NCBI GenBank assembly: GCA_963835955.1 | Contig: CAWIHZ010000001.1 | Location: 186,001 to 250,000 of the forward strand | DNA length: 64,000 nt | DNA from: Roseiarcus sp963835955 | Lineage (GTDB): Bacteria; Pseudomonadota; Alphaproteobacteria; Rhizobiales; Beijerinckiaceae | Direction: 5' to 3' | Part shown: piece by piece, positions 44,080 through 52,674 of the stretch | How positions within the stretch are numbered: the first letter of the stretch is position 1 | How the letters are laid out: each line of letters begins with the position of its first letter | The notes under the pieces: model-generated | What the model saw: only the letters and a program-made list of their open reading frames with translations | What the model was told of the DNA's origin: nothing | Databases searched by the model: none | Made by a program: the position numbers and the translations under genes

Positions 44080-44592
44080 TCATGCATCCGACGATCCGCG
44101 CGCAGTAAGGCGCGAGCGCCGGCGAAAAGGCCACGCGCACAGATGCGTCGCCGCCCAGCCCCAGACCGCCGCGAGACCCGCGGCCGTGAAGGCCTCGAGC
44201 GACAGCGGCGCCGCGGGCTCAAAATTGTCGAGCGTGCTCCGCGCGATCCGCGGATCAAAATCCTTAACCATAACATAGAGCCGTTTCAGCGGGCCGGCGG
44301 CGGCCATCGCCTCGAGCTGTTCTTCGAGCCGCCGCGCGCGATCGATTGTTTGCGCCATCGCTTCGCCTCGTTGCCGCGCCAACGGATCGCTGTTGGCTTC
44401 AAGCTGGCTGACGCCCTGCGACGGCGTCAGGTGTTGGCGCGCCGTTTCGGCGTCGAACTCCGACGCCATTCGCTCGAGTTCCTCGACGGCGCCGCCTAGG
44501 CGCTGCCGATATTGTTGCGCGAATTCGGGCGCTTGCGAGCCGATCAGACCGGCGAATAAGGCGAACGCTAGTGCAAGTCTTCGCGCCAGCAT
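44080..44592 (-). CDS. DUF2937 family membrane protein
   Basis: 170 aa from the ATG at 44592. An N-terminal membrane segment (MLARRLALAFALFAGLIGSQ), then APEFAQQYRQRLGGAVEELE and a coiled-coil region (LTPSQGVSQLEANSDPLARQ), then a second hydrophobic helix near the C terminus. This is the DUF2937 architecture. Function unknown. It is divergent from mogA and convergent with the exosortase side. Confidence 0.82.
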   Translation of the reverse strand: MLARRLALAFALFAGLIGSQAPEFAQQYRQRLGGAVEELERMASEFDAETARQHLTPSQGVSQLEANSDPLARQRGEAMAQTIDRARRLEEQLEAMAAAGPLKRLYVMVKDFDPRIARSTLDNFEPAAPLSLEAFTAAGLAAVWGWAATHLCAWPFRRRSRLTARGSSDA

Positions 44593-44937
44593 GAACTGTC
44601 CCGTTCGATAGCCTCGTATCCGCCGACATTGAAGCGCGACCCGCGCGAGCGACATTCTCTTCAATGAAGCGGATGTTCAGTAATCCGACGCATCGGGATT
44701 CAGCAATTGCCGATGCTGCCGCGCAAGGTAAGGGCGTCGAGCCGCGCCGTCACCTCCGGCGTTGACGCGACGTCCGGCCCCGGATGACGCAGCTTGGCCG
44801 ATTGCGCCATCTCGAAGCCGAGATCGGTATTCGCAAGGGACCGAAACGGGATATGGTTTTCAGGCCGCTCGCGAGGATCAACGCCGGCGGCGCCGCCTTC
44901 GCCGCGGCTTTGGAATCCAAACTCGCAAAGGGCAATC
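44593..44937. other. Intergenic region between DUF2937 gene and mogA
   Basis: About 345 bases. A minus-strand frame (44700-44953 or so) could encode MESSGTIALCEFGFQSRGEG..., with plausible codon use but no Shine-Dalgarno, and it overlaps the mogA start. I do not call it a gene. Confidence 0.4.
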
Positions 44938-45468
44938 GTGCCGGAACTCTCCATTGGCGTCGTCACCATTTCCGACCGGGCGTCGCAGGGCGTCTATGAG
45001 GACAAGGGCGGCCCGGGCGTCGAGGCGGCGCTGAAGGATCTCCTCGCGTCAGCTTGGCGGCCGGTCCGCAGGCTCGTCGCCGACGAGCGGCCGACGATCG
45101 AGGCGGCGTTGATCGCGCTCGCCGACGTCGAACGCTGCCCGCTGATCCTGACCACCGGCGGCACTGGCCCCGCCCCACGCGACGTGACCCCTGAGGCGAC
45201 GGAGGCGGTGTGCGACCGGCTATTGCCCGGGTTTGGCGAACTCATGCGCGCGAGGAGCCTTCTTGAAGTGCCGACCGCGATCCTGTCGCGCCAGATCGCC
45301 GGAACGCGCGGAAGGAGCCTCATCATCAACCTGCCTGGCAAGCCCGCCGCAATCCGCACCTGCCTCGACGCGGTGTTCGCCGCCGTGCCTTATTGCATCG
45401 ACCTGCTCGGCGGCGACCGGCTGGAGACCAACCCGGAATTCTGCGTCGCCTTCCGTCCGAAGGGATAA
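44938..45468 (+). CDS. mogA: Molybdopterin adenylyltransferase (MogA)
   Basis: 176 aa from a GTG at 44938 preceded by AAAGGG. Begins PELSIGVVTISDRASQGVYE, and contains LILTTGGTGPAPRDVTPEAT and INLPGKPAAIRTCLDAVF, the conserved MogA/MoaB signatures. It adenylates molybdopterin before molybdenum insertion. The frame is open upstream to 44794, but homology starts at the GTG. Confidence 0.92.
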   Translation: MPELSIGVVTISDRASQGVYEDKGGPGVEAALKDLLASAWRPVRRLVADERPTIEAALIALADVERCPLILTTGGTGPAPRDVTPEATEAVCDRLLPGFGELMRARSLLEVPTAILSRQIAGTRGRSLIINLPGKPAAIRTCLDAVFAAVPYCIDLLGGDRLETNPEFCVAFRPKG

Positions 45469-45542
45469 GAGAACAGAAAAAAAGTGGCGATTTCGCCCCT
45501 CATCGGCTAAACCGGACGTGTTGAGGAACATATTGGATAGCC

Positions 45543-46835
45543 ATGTCCGCCGCCGTCCAGATCATCGAACCCGAAGCCGACGTCCGGACGGCGATGCGCG
45601 CCATCGGCGCCCAGGCGCGCGCCGCCGCGCGGGTGCTGGCGAACGCGCCGCCGGAGCGCAAGAACCGCGCGCTGACCGCCGCCGCGCGCATTATGCGCGA
45701 ACGCTCGGCCGACATTCTCGCCGCCAACGCGCGCGATTGCGCCGAAGCCAAGGCGAAGGGCCTTTCGCCCGCGCTCCTCGACAGGCTCGCGCTGAACCCC
45801 TCGCGCCTCGAGGCGATCGCGCGCGGTCTCGAAGAGGTCGCGGCGCTGCCCGATCCGGTCGGGCGCGTGCTTGCGACTTTCACCCGGCCCAACGGCCTGA
45901 CGATCGAGCGGGTGGCGACGCCGCTCGGCGTCGTCGGCGTCATCTATGAAAGCCGCCCGAACGTCACCGCCGACGCCGGCGCGCTCTGCCTCAAAAGCGG
46001 CAACGCCGTCGTGCTGCGCGGCGGGTCGGACAGCTTTCACTCCTCCGCCGCCATCCACGCCTGTCTCGCCGCCGGTCTGAGGGAAGCCGGCCTGCCGGAG
46101 GCCGCGATCGCCCGCGTTCCCTTCGCCTCGCGCGCGGCGGTCGGCGAAATGCTCGAAGGCCTCGGAGGTGCGCTTGACGTCATCGTGCCGCGCGGCGGCA
46201 AGAGCCTGGTCGAAAGAGTGCAGCGCGAGGCGCGCGTGCCAGTTTTCGCCCATCTCGAGGGGGTCGTGCATGTCTATGTCGACCGCGCCGCCGATCTCGA
46301 CAAGGCGCGCCGCATTGTCGTCAACGCCAAGATGCGGCGCACCGGGGTATGCGGCGCCGCCGAAACCTTGCTCGTTCACCGCGAGGCGGCTCTTCTTATG
46401 CTCGAGCCCCTGATTCAGGCGCTGATCGAGGCCGGCTGCGCGGTGCGCGGCGACGCGGCCGCCCGACAGGCGGACCCGCGCGTGACGGAAGCGACCGAAG
46501 AGGATTGGCGGACCGAATATCTCGACGCGGTCATCGCGGTCAGGGTCGTCGACGGTCTCGAGACTGCGATCGATCATATCGAGACCTACGGCTCGCATCA
46601 TACCGACTGCATCGTCACCGAAGACGGGGCCGCGGCCGAGCGCTTTCTCAAAGAAGTCGATTCGGCGATCGTGGTCCACAACGCCTCGACCCAGTTCGCC
46701 GACGGCGGCGAATTCGGCTTCGGCGCGGAAATCGGCATCGCGACGGGGCGAATGCACGCGCGCGGGCCGGTTGGATTGGAGCAGCTGTGCACCTTCAAGT
46801 ACCGCGTGCGCGGCGACGGCCAGACCCGGGCTTGA
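45543..46835 (+). CDS. proA: Glutamate-5-semialdehyde dehydrogenase
   Basis: 430 aa, full length. Begins with the usual helical region, then PLGVVGVIYESRPNVTADAG, KSGNAVVLRGGSDSFHSSAA, and the active-site Cys in RRTGVCGAAETLLVHR. It reduces glutamyl 5-phosphate to the semialdehyde in proline synthesis. In related genomes proA follows proB and obg; here it follows mogA by 74 bases, so it has its own or a shared promoter. It converges on fumC. Confidence 0.97.
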   Translation: MSAAVQIIEPEADVRTAMRAIGAQARAAARVLANAPPERKNRALTAAARIMRERSADILAANARDCAEAKAKGLSPALLDRLALNPSRLEAIARGLEEVAALPDPVGRVLATFTRPNGLTIERVATPLGVVGVIYESRPNVTADAGALCLKSGNAVVLRGGSDSFHSSAAIHACLAAGLREAGLPEAAIARVPFASRAAVGEMLEGLGGALDVIVPRGGKSLVERVQREARVPVFAHLEGVVHVYVDRAADLDKARRIVVNAKMRRTGVCGAAETLLVHREAALLMLEPLIQALIEAGCAVRGDAAARQADPRVTEATEEDWRTEYLDAVIAVRVVDGLETAIDHIETYGSHHTDCIVTEDGAAAERFLKEVDSAIVVHNASTQFADGGEFGFGAEIGIATGRMHARGPVGLEQLCTFKYRVRGDGQTRA

Positions 46836-46859
46836 CCGGCGACGCGGGCGTTGCCGCGC

Positions 46860-48251
46860 CTATCGCTGTCCTGTCATCTTCGTCGGATCGACGATTAAGT
46901 CGAACTGTTCCGCGGTCACGTAACCCAACTCCATCGCCGCCTCCCTAAGCGTCAGATCATGCCTCGCGGCGTGGTGGGCGATTGCGGCGGCTCTGTCGTA
47001 GCCGATCGACGGCGACAGCGCGGTCACCAGCATCAGCGAACGATCGACCAGTTCCGCGATCCGTCGCTCGTTCGGCCGCGCGCCCTCGACCAGGAACTTG
47101 CGGAAGTTGGCCGCGCCGTCGGAGAGCAGCTCGATTGACTGCATGAGGTTTGAGATTATCAGCGGCTTATAGGCGTTCATCTCCAGATGGCCGCCGGCGC
47201 CGCCAAGGCCGACGGCGACATCGTTGGCCATCACCTGCGCCGCGATCATAGTCAGCGCCTCGGCCTGGGTCGGATTGACTTTGCCCGGCATGATCGACGA
47301 ACCGGGCTCGTTTTCGGGCAGGATAAGTTCGCCCAAGCCGGCGCGCGGGCCGCAGGCTGCGAGCCGTATATCGTTGGCGATCTTGGTCAGCGAAACGGCG
47401 AGCGTCCGCAGCGCGCCCGACAGGTGGACGAGCGCGTCATGCGACCCCTGAGCGGCGAACTTGTTGGGCGCGGCGACGAACGGAAGCGACGTCAGCCGCG
47501 CGATCTCCGCGATCGCGGCTTCGGCGAAGTCCTTCGGCGCATTGACGCCGGTGCCGACCGCCGTGCCGCCGAGCGCCAACGCGTAGACGCCCGTCAGCGC
47601 CGATTGGATGCGCTCGATGTCGTCAGTTAGCATGGCGGCGTAGCCCGACCACTCCTGGCCCAGCGTCAGCGGCGTCGCGTCCTGCAGATGCGTTCGGCCA
47701 ATCTTGACGATGTCGGCCCATTCCCGCGCCTTGACGTCGATCGCGTCGCGAAGCGCCGCGATTGAAGGCATGAGGCGGGCCGCGACTCCCATCGCCGCCG
47801 CTATATGCATCGCGGTCGGAAAGGTGTCGTTGGTCGATTGCGACATGTTGACGTGATCGTTGGCGTGGGCCGGATCTTTGCCGCCGAGGGGCAGACCCGC
47901 CAGTTCAGCGCAGCGATTGGCGATCACTTCGTTGACGTTCATGTTGAACTGGGTGCCGCTGCCGCTCATCCAGACATGCAGTGGAAACATGTCCTGGTGC
48001 CCGCCCGCCAGGATCTCGTCGCAGGCTTGCAGAATGAGGCGGTAGAGGTCGTCGCCGAGCCGCCCGCCCGCGTGGTTGGCGCTCGCCGCCGCCCGCTTGA
48101 CGATCGCGTAAGCGGCGATCATTTCGCGCGGCATCAGGTCGCGGCCGATGCTAAAATGCTCGATCGCGCGCTGCGTCTGCGCGCCCCAGAGTTTGTCGGC
48201 CGGGATTTCAACCGGCCCCAGGCTGTCGGATTCGGTGCGCGGATTGGGCAT
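46860..48251 (-). CDS. fumC: Class II fumarate hydratase
   Basis: 463 aa. MPNPRTESDSLGPVEIPADK, then WGAQTQRAIEHFSIG, HVNMSQSTNDTFPTAMHIAA, GRTHLQDATPLTLGQEWSGY, and GSSIMPGKVNPTQAEALTM: the aspartase/fumarase superfamily signature with catalytic Ser. It hydrates fumarate to malate in the TCA cycle. It lies 71 bases downstream of the PdhS-like kinase gene on the same strand. In Brucella, PdhS and FumC physically interact and their genes are adjacent. Confidence 0.97.
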   Translation of the reverse strand: MPNPRTESDSLGPVEIPADKLWGAQTQRAIEHFSIGRDLMPREMIAAYAIVKRAAASANHAGGRLGDDLYRLILQACDEILAGGHQDMFPLHVWMSGSGTQFNMNVNEVIANRCAELAGLPLGGKDPAHANDHVNMSQSTNDTFPTAMHIAAAMGVAARLMPSIAALRDAIDVKAREWADIVKIGRTHLQDATPLTLGQEWSGYAAMLTDDIERIQSALTGVYALALGGTAVGTGVNAPKDFAEAAIAEIARLTSLPFVAAPNKFAAQGSHDALVHLSGALRTLAVSLTKIANDIRLAACGPRAGLGELILPENEPGSSIMPGKVNPTQAEALTMIAAQVMANDVAVGLGGAGGHLEMNAYKPLIISNLMQSIELLSDGAANFRKFLVEGARPNERRIAELVDRSLMLVTALSPSIGYDRAAAIAHHAARHDLTLREAAMELGYVTAEQFDLIVDPTKMTGQR

Positions 48252-48322
48252 GGTGCTCTCCCGGCGCCTCGATTTGGCGCGAACTTCAAGCGGGCGCGGC
48301 CTCGCTCCCAGCCGCGTTTTCG

Positions 48323-51313
48323 CTACTGCGCCGCCTGGATGTTCGGGAACGCGATCTCGATCAACGTGCCGTGCTCGCGCCGGCTCTTAATCGTGAATTC
48401 CGCCTTGTTGGCTTCGACCAGGGCCTTGGTCAGCGGCAGTCCGAGCCCGGTCCCTTCCTTCCTTCCGGCGTTGCCGACCTGGCTGAACGGCTCGAGCGCC
48501 AGGCTGACTTCGCTTTCGTTCATGCCGGCGCCGGTGTCGCGCACGCGAATGACCGTCTGCCCGGAGGCGTCTATGGCGGTCGAGACAATGACCTGGCCGC
48601 CGGGTTCGTTGAATTTGACCGCGTTAGAAATCAGATTGAGCATGATCTGTTTGAGCGAGCGGTCGTTGACCATCACCGGGGGCAGCCGGTCATAGAGGGA
48701 GACGCGCATGATGATGCGCTCGCGCGCGGCTTGAGGCTGCATCAGCGCCACGCACTCGCGGATCAGGCTATTGGCGTCGACCGGCGCGAGGGCGAGTTCG
48801 AGCTTGCCGGACTCGATCTTGCTCAGGTCGAGCAGATCGTCGGCGAGGCTCATCACGTACCGGCCTGACGCATGGATATCCTTCAGATAGTCCTTGTAGC
48901 GCTCATTGACGATCGGCCCGAAGCGTTCCTCCATCATCACTTCCGCCATTCCGAGGAGCGCGTGCAGCGGCGTGCGGATCTCGTGGCTGACCTTGGCGAG
49001 AAAATCGGTCTTCCGCGCGCTCGCCTCCGCCGCTGCGTCGCGAGCGGCCGTGAGTCGCCGTTCAGCCTCGCGGTCGCGGGTCAGATCGCGCCATAGGGCG
49101 CAAAAACCCTGGGCTTCGGGCGGACCAATCCGCGCAAGCGTCAGCGCCAAAGCCAGCGCAACGCCGTTTCTGTCGCGTCCGACGATCTGCAACGGAAGGG
49201 ACGGCGCATCGGCCTCGCCGGTGCGACTCAAGGCTTCGAGCCTAGCCGTCACCTCCGCATGGCTGTGCGGCTGAAGCAGCATCAGCACGCTTTCGCCGGC
49301 GATCTCCTTCTGGTCGTAACCGAACAGCCGTTCGCCCGGCGAGTTCATCGACACGATCCGCGCCGCTGAATCGAGCGTCGCCGCGCCGTCGGTCGCGCGG
49401 TCCAGCATCTCCTGAAGGTCTTGGGTCGCGGCGTTGCCCATGCGCGTCCCGCGCTCTGAGCCGAGCGAGTCCGTCGCTGCTTCCGGGGAGCGTCGCAACG
49501 TGAACAGCGTCGCCGGCCCGTCGTCCCAGACGATCGATTGCGCGTGCCCTTCGGCGGCGAGCGACTGGCCATCAGACCTGACGATCCGCAGGGCGTCGCC
49601 CTCCCGCGGCTGCATCGACTGCGGGTCCCGGCCCCGGAAAATAGCCGCCAGGCCTGCTGCCGCCTGGAAATGCTCCAAATCTTTGTACCCGAGAAGATCG
49701 AGCAGGGTGCGATTGAGGTAGAGCGCCCGCGCGTCGCGCGCAACCAGGAGGCCGATTGGCAAACGATCGAGCATGGCGCCGGCGTTGCGCCGAACCGCCT
49801 CGTCGTCGAGGGCGGCGGAGGCTGCCGCCGGGCGTGCGAGCGGCGGCGCGAAGGGCGCTTTGAAAGCTTGATCCAGCAGATCGCGCGCGTCGGCGACGGG
49901 ATTGGCTTCTGCCGGCCGGTCAACCTGCTGGGCGGGCGTTCTGCCGACCAGCGCGCGCGCGATTTCCCGAAAGGCGTCGCGCTCGCTGGTGCTAAGCTCG
50001 ACGCTGCCGCTGGGCGCGCCTTGGGTCCCGTCGCGCGACGCCGGAGGGTCTAGGGCGCCGGGGCGGATTGGAACGACTTTCGTCTGCGGCGCCGACAAAG
50101 GGGCCGACTGGCGAAGGACGTAGATTTCGGCGCTGCGTTCCTCTGTCGCGTCGGGCGCAGACTGCGCGGAGATGTCATGACGCGGCGGTTCCGGAGGGCC
50201 GGCGACGGCGTCCTCGATGCTGCCGGCAGGCGGAGCGAGCTCGCCCGCGCCTGCGGCCTCGACCGTATCGCGCCCGGCGTCGGCGCCGTCCATTTGCCTC
50301 GACAACTTCGTGGCCTCGGCGCCATCTGGCGGGACAGCGGAGCGGACGGGACCGGCCGTCGCGGCATCGGCCGAAATTCGCGCCGGGTCGGCTATCAGGC
50401 CGGCCGAATCGGCGCCGGGAGCATCCTGCCCCGCAGCGTTCCCGCCGGCGTCCGCCGTGTCGGGATCATCTACCGCTTCCGCGCCGCGGTCAGGCGCGTG
50501 GACATGCGTCTCTTCTCCCGGCGCCGCCTCGACGGCTCGGCCGACAACGCCGAAACCGCAGTAGCCCGCGAATTTGCGATTGCGGTCGAATGCGGGGGCC
50601 GCCGAGAGGGCGAGCCGCGCCTGGCGATTGGCGCCAGCAACCGGCAAGTCGACGATCAGGTCCGAAAACGTCGTTCCTTCAGCGAGAACTCGTGCGATTT
50701 CGCCGCCGCGCTCCGCCCCGATGCGGCGAGCCCAGGCGTCGGCGGTCTCGCCTTGCTGCGGCGCATTCGCGCCGACTGTCGCGACCAAAATCGGATGTGG
50801 ATCGCCGAACCGCCCGTGCGCGTCGAGAGTCCAAAGGAATCGCGTCTTCGGCGGCGTTTCGGCAGTCTCGGCGGAGGCGGATTGGGCGGGCGGAATGACG
50901 TCCTGTTCCGCGGCGCCTGCCGACAGAAGCAGAAACACCACCCCTTCGGGAGTTGCGATTCGGCCGCAGCGCAAATTGAGGTTCGTCGGCCGCCGTCCGG
51001 CGAAAAAGCGCAAGCGCTCGAGCCGCATCGCTGCGCCGACCGGCAGGGTCGCCGCCAGATGACGCAGGCGTCGCGCGCTCGGTCCCTCGCCGAGCAGCAG
51101 TCTGCTCTCGAGCTCGCCGACGTCCTTTGCGCCGAACAGCGCCAACGCAGGCGAGGTCGCCTCGACAACCTGCGCGCCCGGACAAAGGATCGCGATCCGC
51201 GCATCGCCGCCGAGCCAGTGAGCCGGCATTTGCGCGGCGTCGAAAATGGGCGCGGCGGATCGCGGCGTCGAGCCGGGGGGGCCGGGGGGCGGCTTGGGCG
51301 GCGAGAGGTTCAA
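48323..51313 (-). CDS. PAS-domain histidine kinase, PdhS-like
   Basis: 996 aa from a TTG at 51313; an internal ATG at 51229 is possible. The N-terminal half is long, Ala/Pro-rich and partly disordered (about 250-450). PAS-like regions follow at about 510-600 and 640-750. The C-terminal kinase core begins FLAKVSHEIRTPLHALLG (phospho-His near residue 777), with N box LNLISNAVKFNEPGG, G1 RVRDTGAGM and G2 RKEGTGLGLPLTKALVE. This resembles PdhS/PleC/DivJ kinases controlling DivK and asymmetric division. It precedes fumC, as in Brucella. Confidence 0.88.
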   Translation of the reverse strand: MNLSPPKPPPGPPGSTPRSAAPIFDAAQMPAHWLGGDARIAILCPGAQVVEATSPALALFGAKDVGELESRLLLGEGPSARRLRHLAATLPVGAAMRLERLRFFAGRRPTNLNLRCGRIATPEGVVFLLLSAGAAEQDVIPPAQSASAETAETPPKTRFLWTLDAHGRFGDPHPILVATVGANAPQQGETADAWARRIGAERGGEIARVLAEGTTFSDLIVDLPVAGANRQARLALSAAPAFDRNRKFAGYCGFGVVGRAVEAAPGEETHVHAPDRGAEAVDDPDTADAGGNAAGQDAPGADSAGLIADPARISADAATAGPVRSAVPPDGAEATKLSRQMDGADAGRDTVEAAGAGELAPPAGSIEDAVAGPPEPPRHDISAQSAPDATEERSAEIYVLRQSAPLSAPQTKVVPIRPGALDPPASRDGTQGAPSGSVELSTSERDAFREIARALVGRTPAQQVDRPAEANPVADARDLLDQAFKAPFAPPLARPAAASAALDDEAVRRNAGAMLDRLPIGLLVARDARALYLNRTLLDLLGYKDLEHFQAAAGLAAIFRGRDPQSMQPREGDALRIVRSDGQSLAAEGHAQSIVWDDGPATLFTLRRSPEAATDSLGSERGTRMGNAATQDLQEMLDRATDGAATLDSAARIVSMNSPGERLFGYDQKEIAGESVLMLLQPHSHAEVTARLEALSRTGEADAPSLPLQIVGRDRNGVALALALTLARIGPPEAQGFCALWRDLTRDREAERRLTAARDAAAEASARKTDFLAKVSHEIRTPLHALLGMAEVMMEERFGPIVNERYKDYLKDIHASGRYVMSLADDLLDLSKIESGKLELALAPVDANSLIRECVALMQPQAARERIIMRVSLYDRLPPVMVNDRSLKQIMLNLISNAVKFNEPGGQVIVSTAIDASGQTVIRVRDTGAGMNESEVSLALEPFSQVGNAGRKEGTGLGLPLTKALVEANKAEFTIKSRREHGTLIEIAFPNIQAAQ

Positions 51314-51454
51314 AGTCGGCGCTCGCGATCGAACACGGCAGGGTCGCGCACGGCGGGCGAATCCCTCCGTCGCGCTTCAAGGTTAGTGAAAGTTTAACGC
51401 GGTCGCTCAAATTTCTCCATGGCCCGGCCATCATCGACTGGGAAGAGGGTTAAA

Positions 51455-51493
51455 AAAATTTGGTGCAATGCAAAAATGATGTTGCACCGCAAC
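51455..51493 (+). promoter_or_regulatory. Candidate phasin promoter operator
   Basis: About 70 to 110 bases before the first phasin start. Contains TGCAATGCA and the exact palindrome GTTGCACCGCAAC (51481-51493). The PHA regulator PhaR binds TGC/GCA-rich palindromes upstream of phasin genes in other bacteria, so these are candidate PhaR sites. Confidence 0.4.
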
Positions 51494-51561
51494 AAAGATC
51501 GTGCTATGCAGCCTCTAACGACGGGAGCGCCCGATCGCGAAGAGAACTGAAAGGGAAGAAA

Positions 51562-51927
51562 ATGTCCACGCCGCAATTTGAAGTGCCAAACGAGTTACGT
51601 GATCTGGCTGAACGCAGCGTCGAACAGGCCCGCAAGGCCTTCGAAGGCTTCCTGACGGTCGCCCAGCGCACCGCTGGCGCGGCCGGAGACGCGGCGGCCA
51701 CGACGCAGACCAGCGCCAAGTCGGTCGGCTCTCACGTGCTTGCCTATACGGAGCAGAACTTGAACGCAGCGTTCGATCTCGCCCAAAAGCTCGTGAAGGC
51801 GAAAGATCCGCAGGAGGCGCTCGCGCTTCAAAGCGAGTTCCTGAAATCTCAACTGGCCGCGCTTCAGAGCCAGGCCAAGGAACTCGGCTCGATCGTCCAG
51901 CAGAGCGCAAAGCCTGGCTCGAAATAA
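51562..51927 (+). CDS. Phasin (PHA granule-associated protein), first
   Basis: 121 aa from the ATG at 51562 with AAGGGAAG upstream. Amphipathic helical protein with the phasin_2 pattern: ELRDLAERSVEQARKAFEGF, and KDPQEALALQSEFLKSQLAA. No signal peptide. Phasins coat polyhydroxyalkanoate granules and limit their size. It forms a pair with the second phasin 55 bases downstream, and a terminator follows that. Confidence 0.92.
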   Translation: MSTPQFEVPNELRDLAERSVEQARKAFEGFLTVAQRTAGAAGDAAATTQTSAKSVGSHVLAYTEQNLNAAFDLAQKLVKAKDPQEALALQSEFLKSQLAALQSQAKELGSIVQQSAKPGSK

Positions 51928-51982
51928 TCGGCCAGGCCTAATTCACCCATCATCTGTCAACGCCAAAACTCGAGGAAATGTC

Positions 51983-52489
51983 ATGGCTACCGCACCAAAG
52001 AAAAGTGTCTCCCCGTCTGCCGCCGCCCAACCAGAGCCCATTCCCGCTCTGGCCGCCGAATTACAGGAAGTGAGCGAGGCCGCCTCGCGTCCGGTTGAGG
52101 AATTGCAGCGGAACGTGCGCTCGGCGCTCGAAAAGGGCGTCGTTGATTCCCGGGCCGCTTTCGCCAAGGCGAAGGCCTCGGCCGACGAGGCGGCGAGCGC
52201 GATCGAAGTCAGCTTCACAGCGGCCAAGGACGGCGCGCTGGCGATCAACGCCAAGGCCTTCGAGGCTTTGCGCGTCGCCGCGGACGCCAATTTCGATTAT
52301 CTGAAGGCGTCTTTGGCGGCGAAGTCGTTCTCCGACCTGGTCGCCTTGCAAAGCGAATTCGCGCGCAAGCAGATGGAAACGATGACCGCCCAGGCCAAGG
52401 ACATTGGCGCTCTGGCGCAAAAGACGATGACCGAGACCGCCCAGCCGATCCGGGCGCAGGTCGCGAAGTCGTTCACGATCGCGGTCTGA
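51983..52489 (+). CDS. Phasin (PHA granule-associated protein), second
   Basis: 168 aa, longer than the first owing to an N-terminal extension (MATAPKKSVSPSAAAQPEPI). The core repeats the family pattern: VEELQRNVRSALEKGVVDSR, AKASADEAASAIEVSF and KSFSDLVALQSEFARKQMET. It has its own start but shares a transcript with the first phasin. The two are paralogues. Confidence 0.92.
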   Translation: MATAPKKSVSPSAAAQPEPIPALAAELQEVSEAASRPVEELQRNVRSALEKGVVDSRAAFAKAKASADEAASAIEVSFTAAKDGALAINAKAFEALRVAADANFDYLKASLAAKSFSDLVALQSEFARKQMETMTAQAKDIGALAQKTMTETAQPIRAQVAKSFTIAV

Positions 52490-52538
52490 CCCGCGATTTC
52501 CCAATTTGGCGGCGCCCTCCTCCCTGACGCCGTCAATT

Positions 52539-52577
52539 GAACGCCGTCCGCGTCCCGCGGGCGGCGTTCGCCTTTTG
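52539..52577 (+). terminator. Rho-independent terminator of the phasin pair
   Basis: Stem GAACGCCGTCCGCG with CGCGGGCGGCGTTC (one G-U) around a 3-base loop, then CGCCTTTTG-like T tract (GCCTTTT). It lies 50 bases after the second phasin stop. Confidence 0.85.
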
Positions 52578-52674
52578 TCGAGTTCCCGATGAGCCGCGCC
52601 TCACCGGAACTGGACCGCGCAGAATTCGAAGGTTCCGTCCGGCGGCCTCGCCAATGGCGGCGCGAGCCAGGCCG

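Noticed and set aside
44700..44969. Minus-strand ORF of about 80-90 codons
   Set aside because: Overlaps the mogA start on the opposite strand, lacks a Shine-Dalgarno, and shows no known domain, although codon use is not unreasonable.
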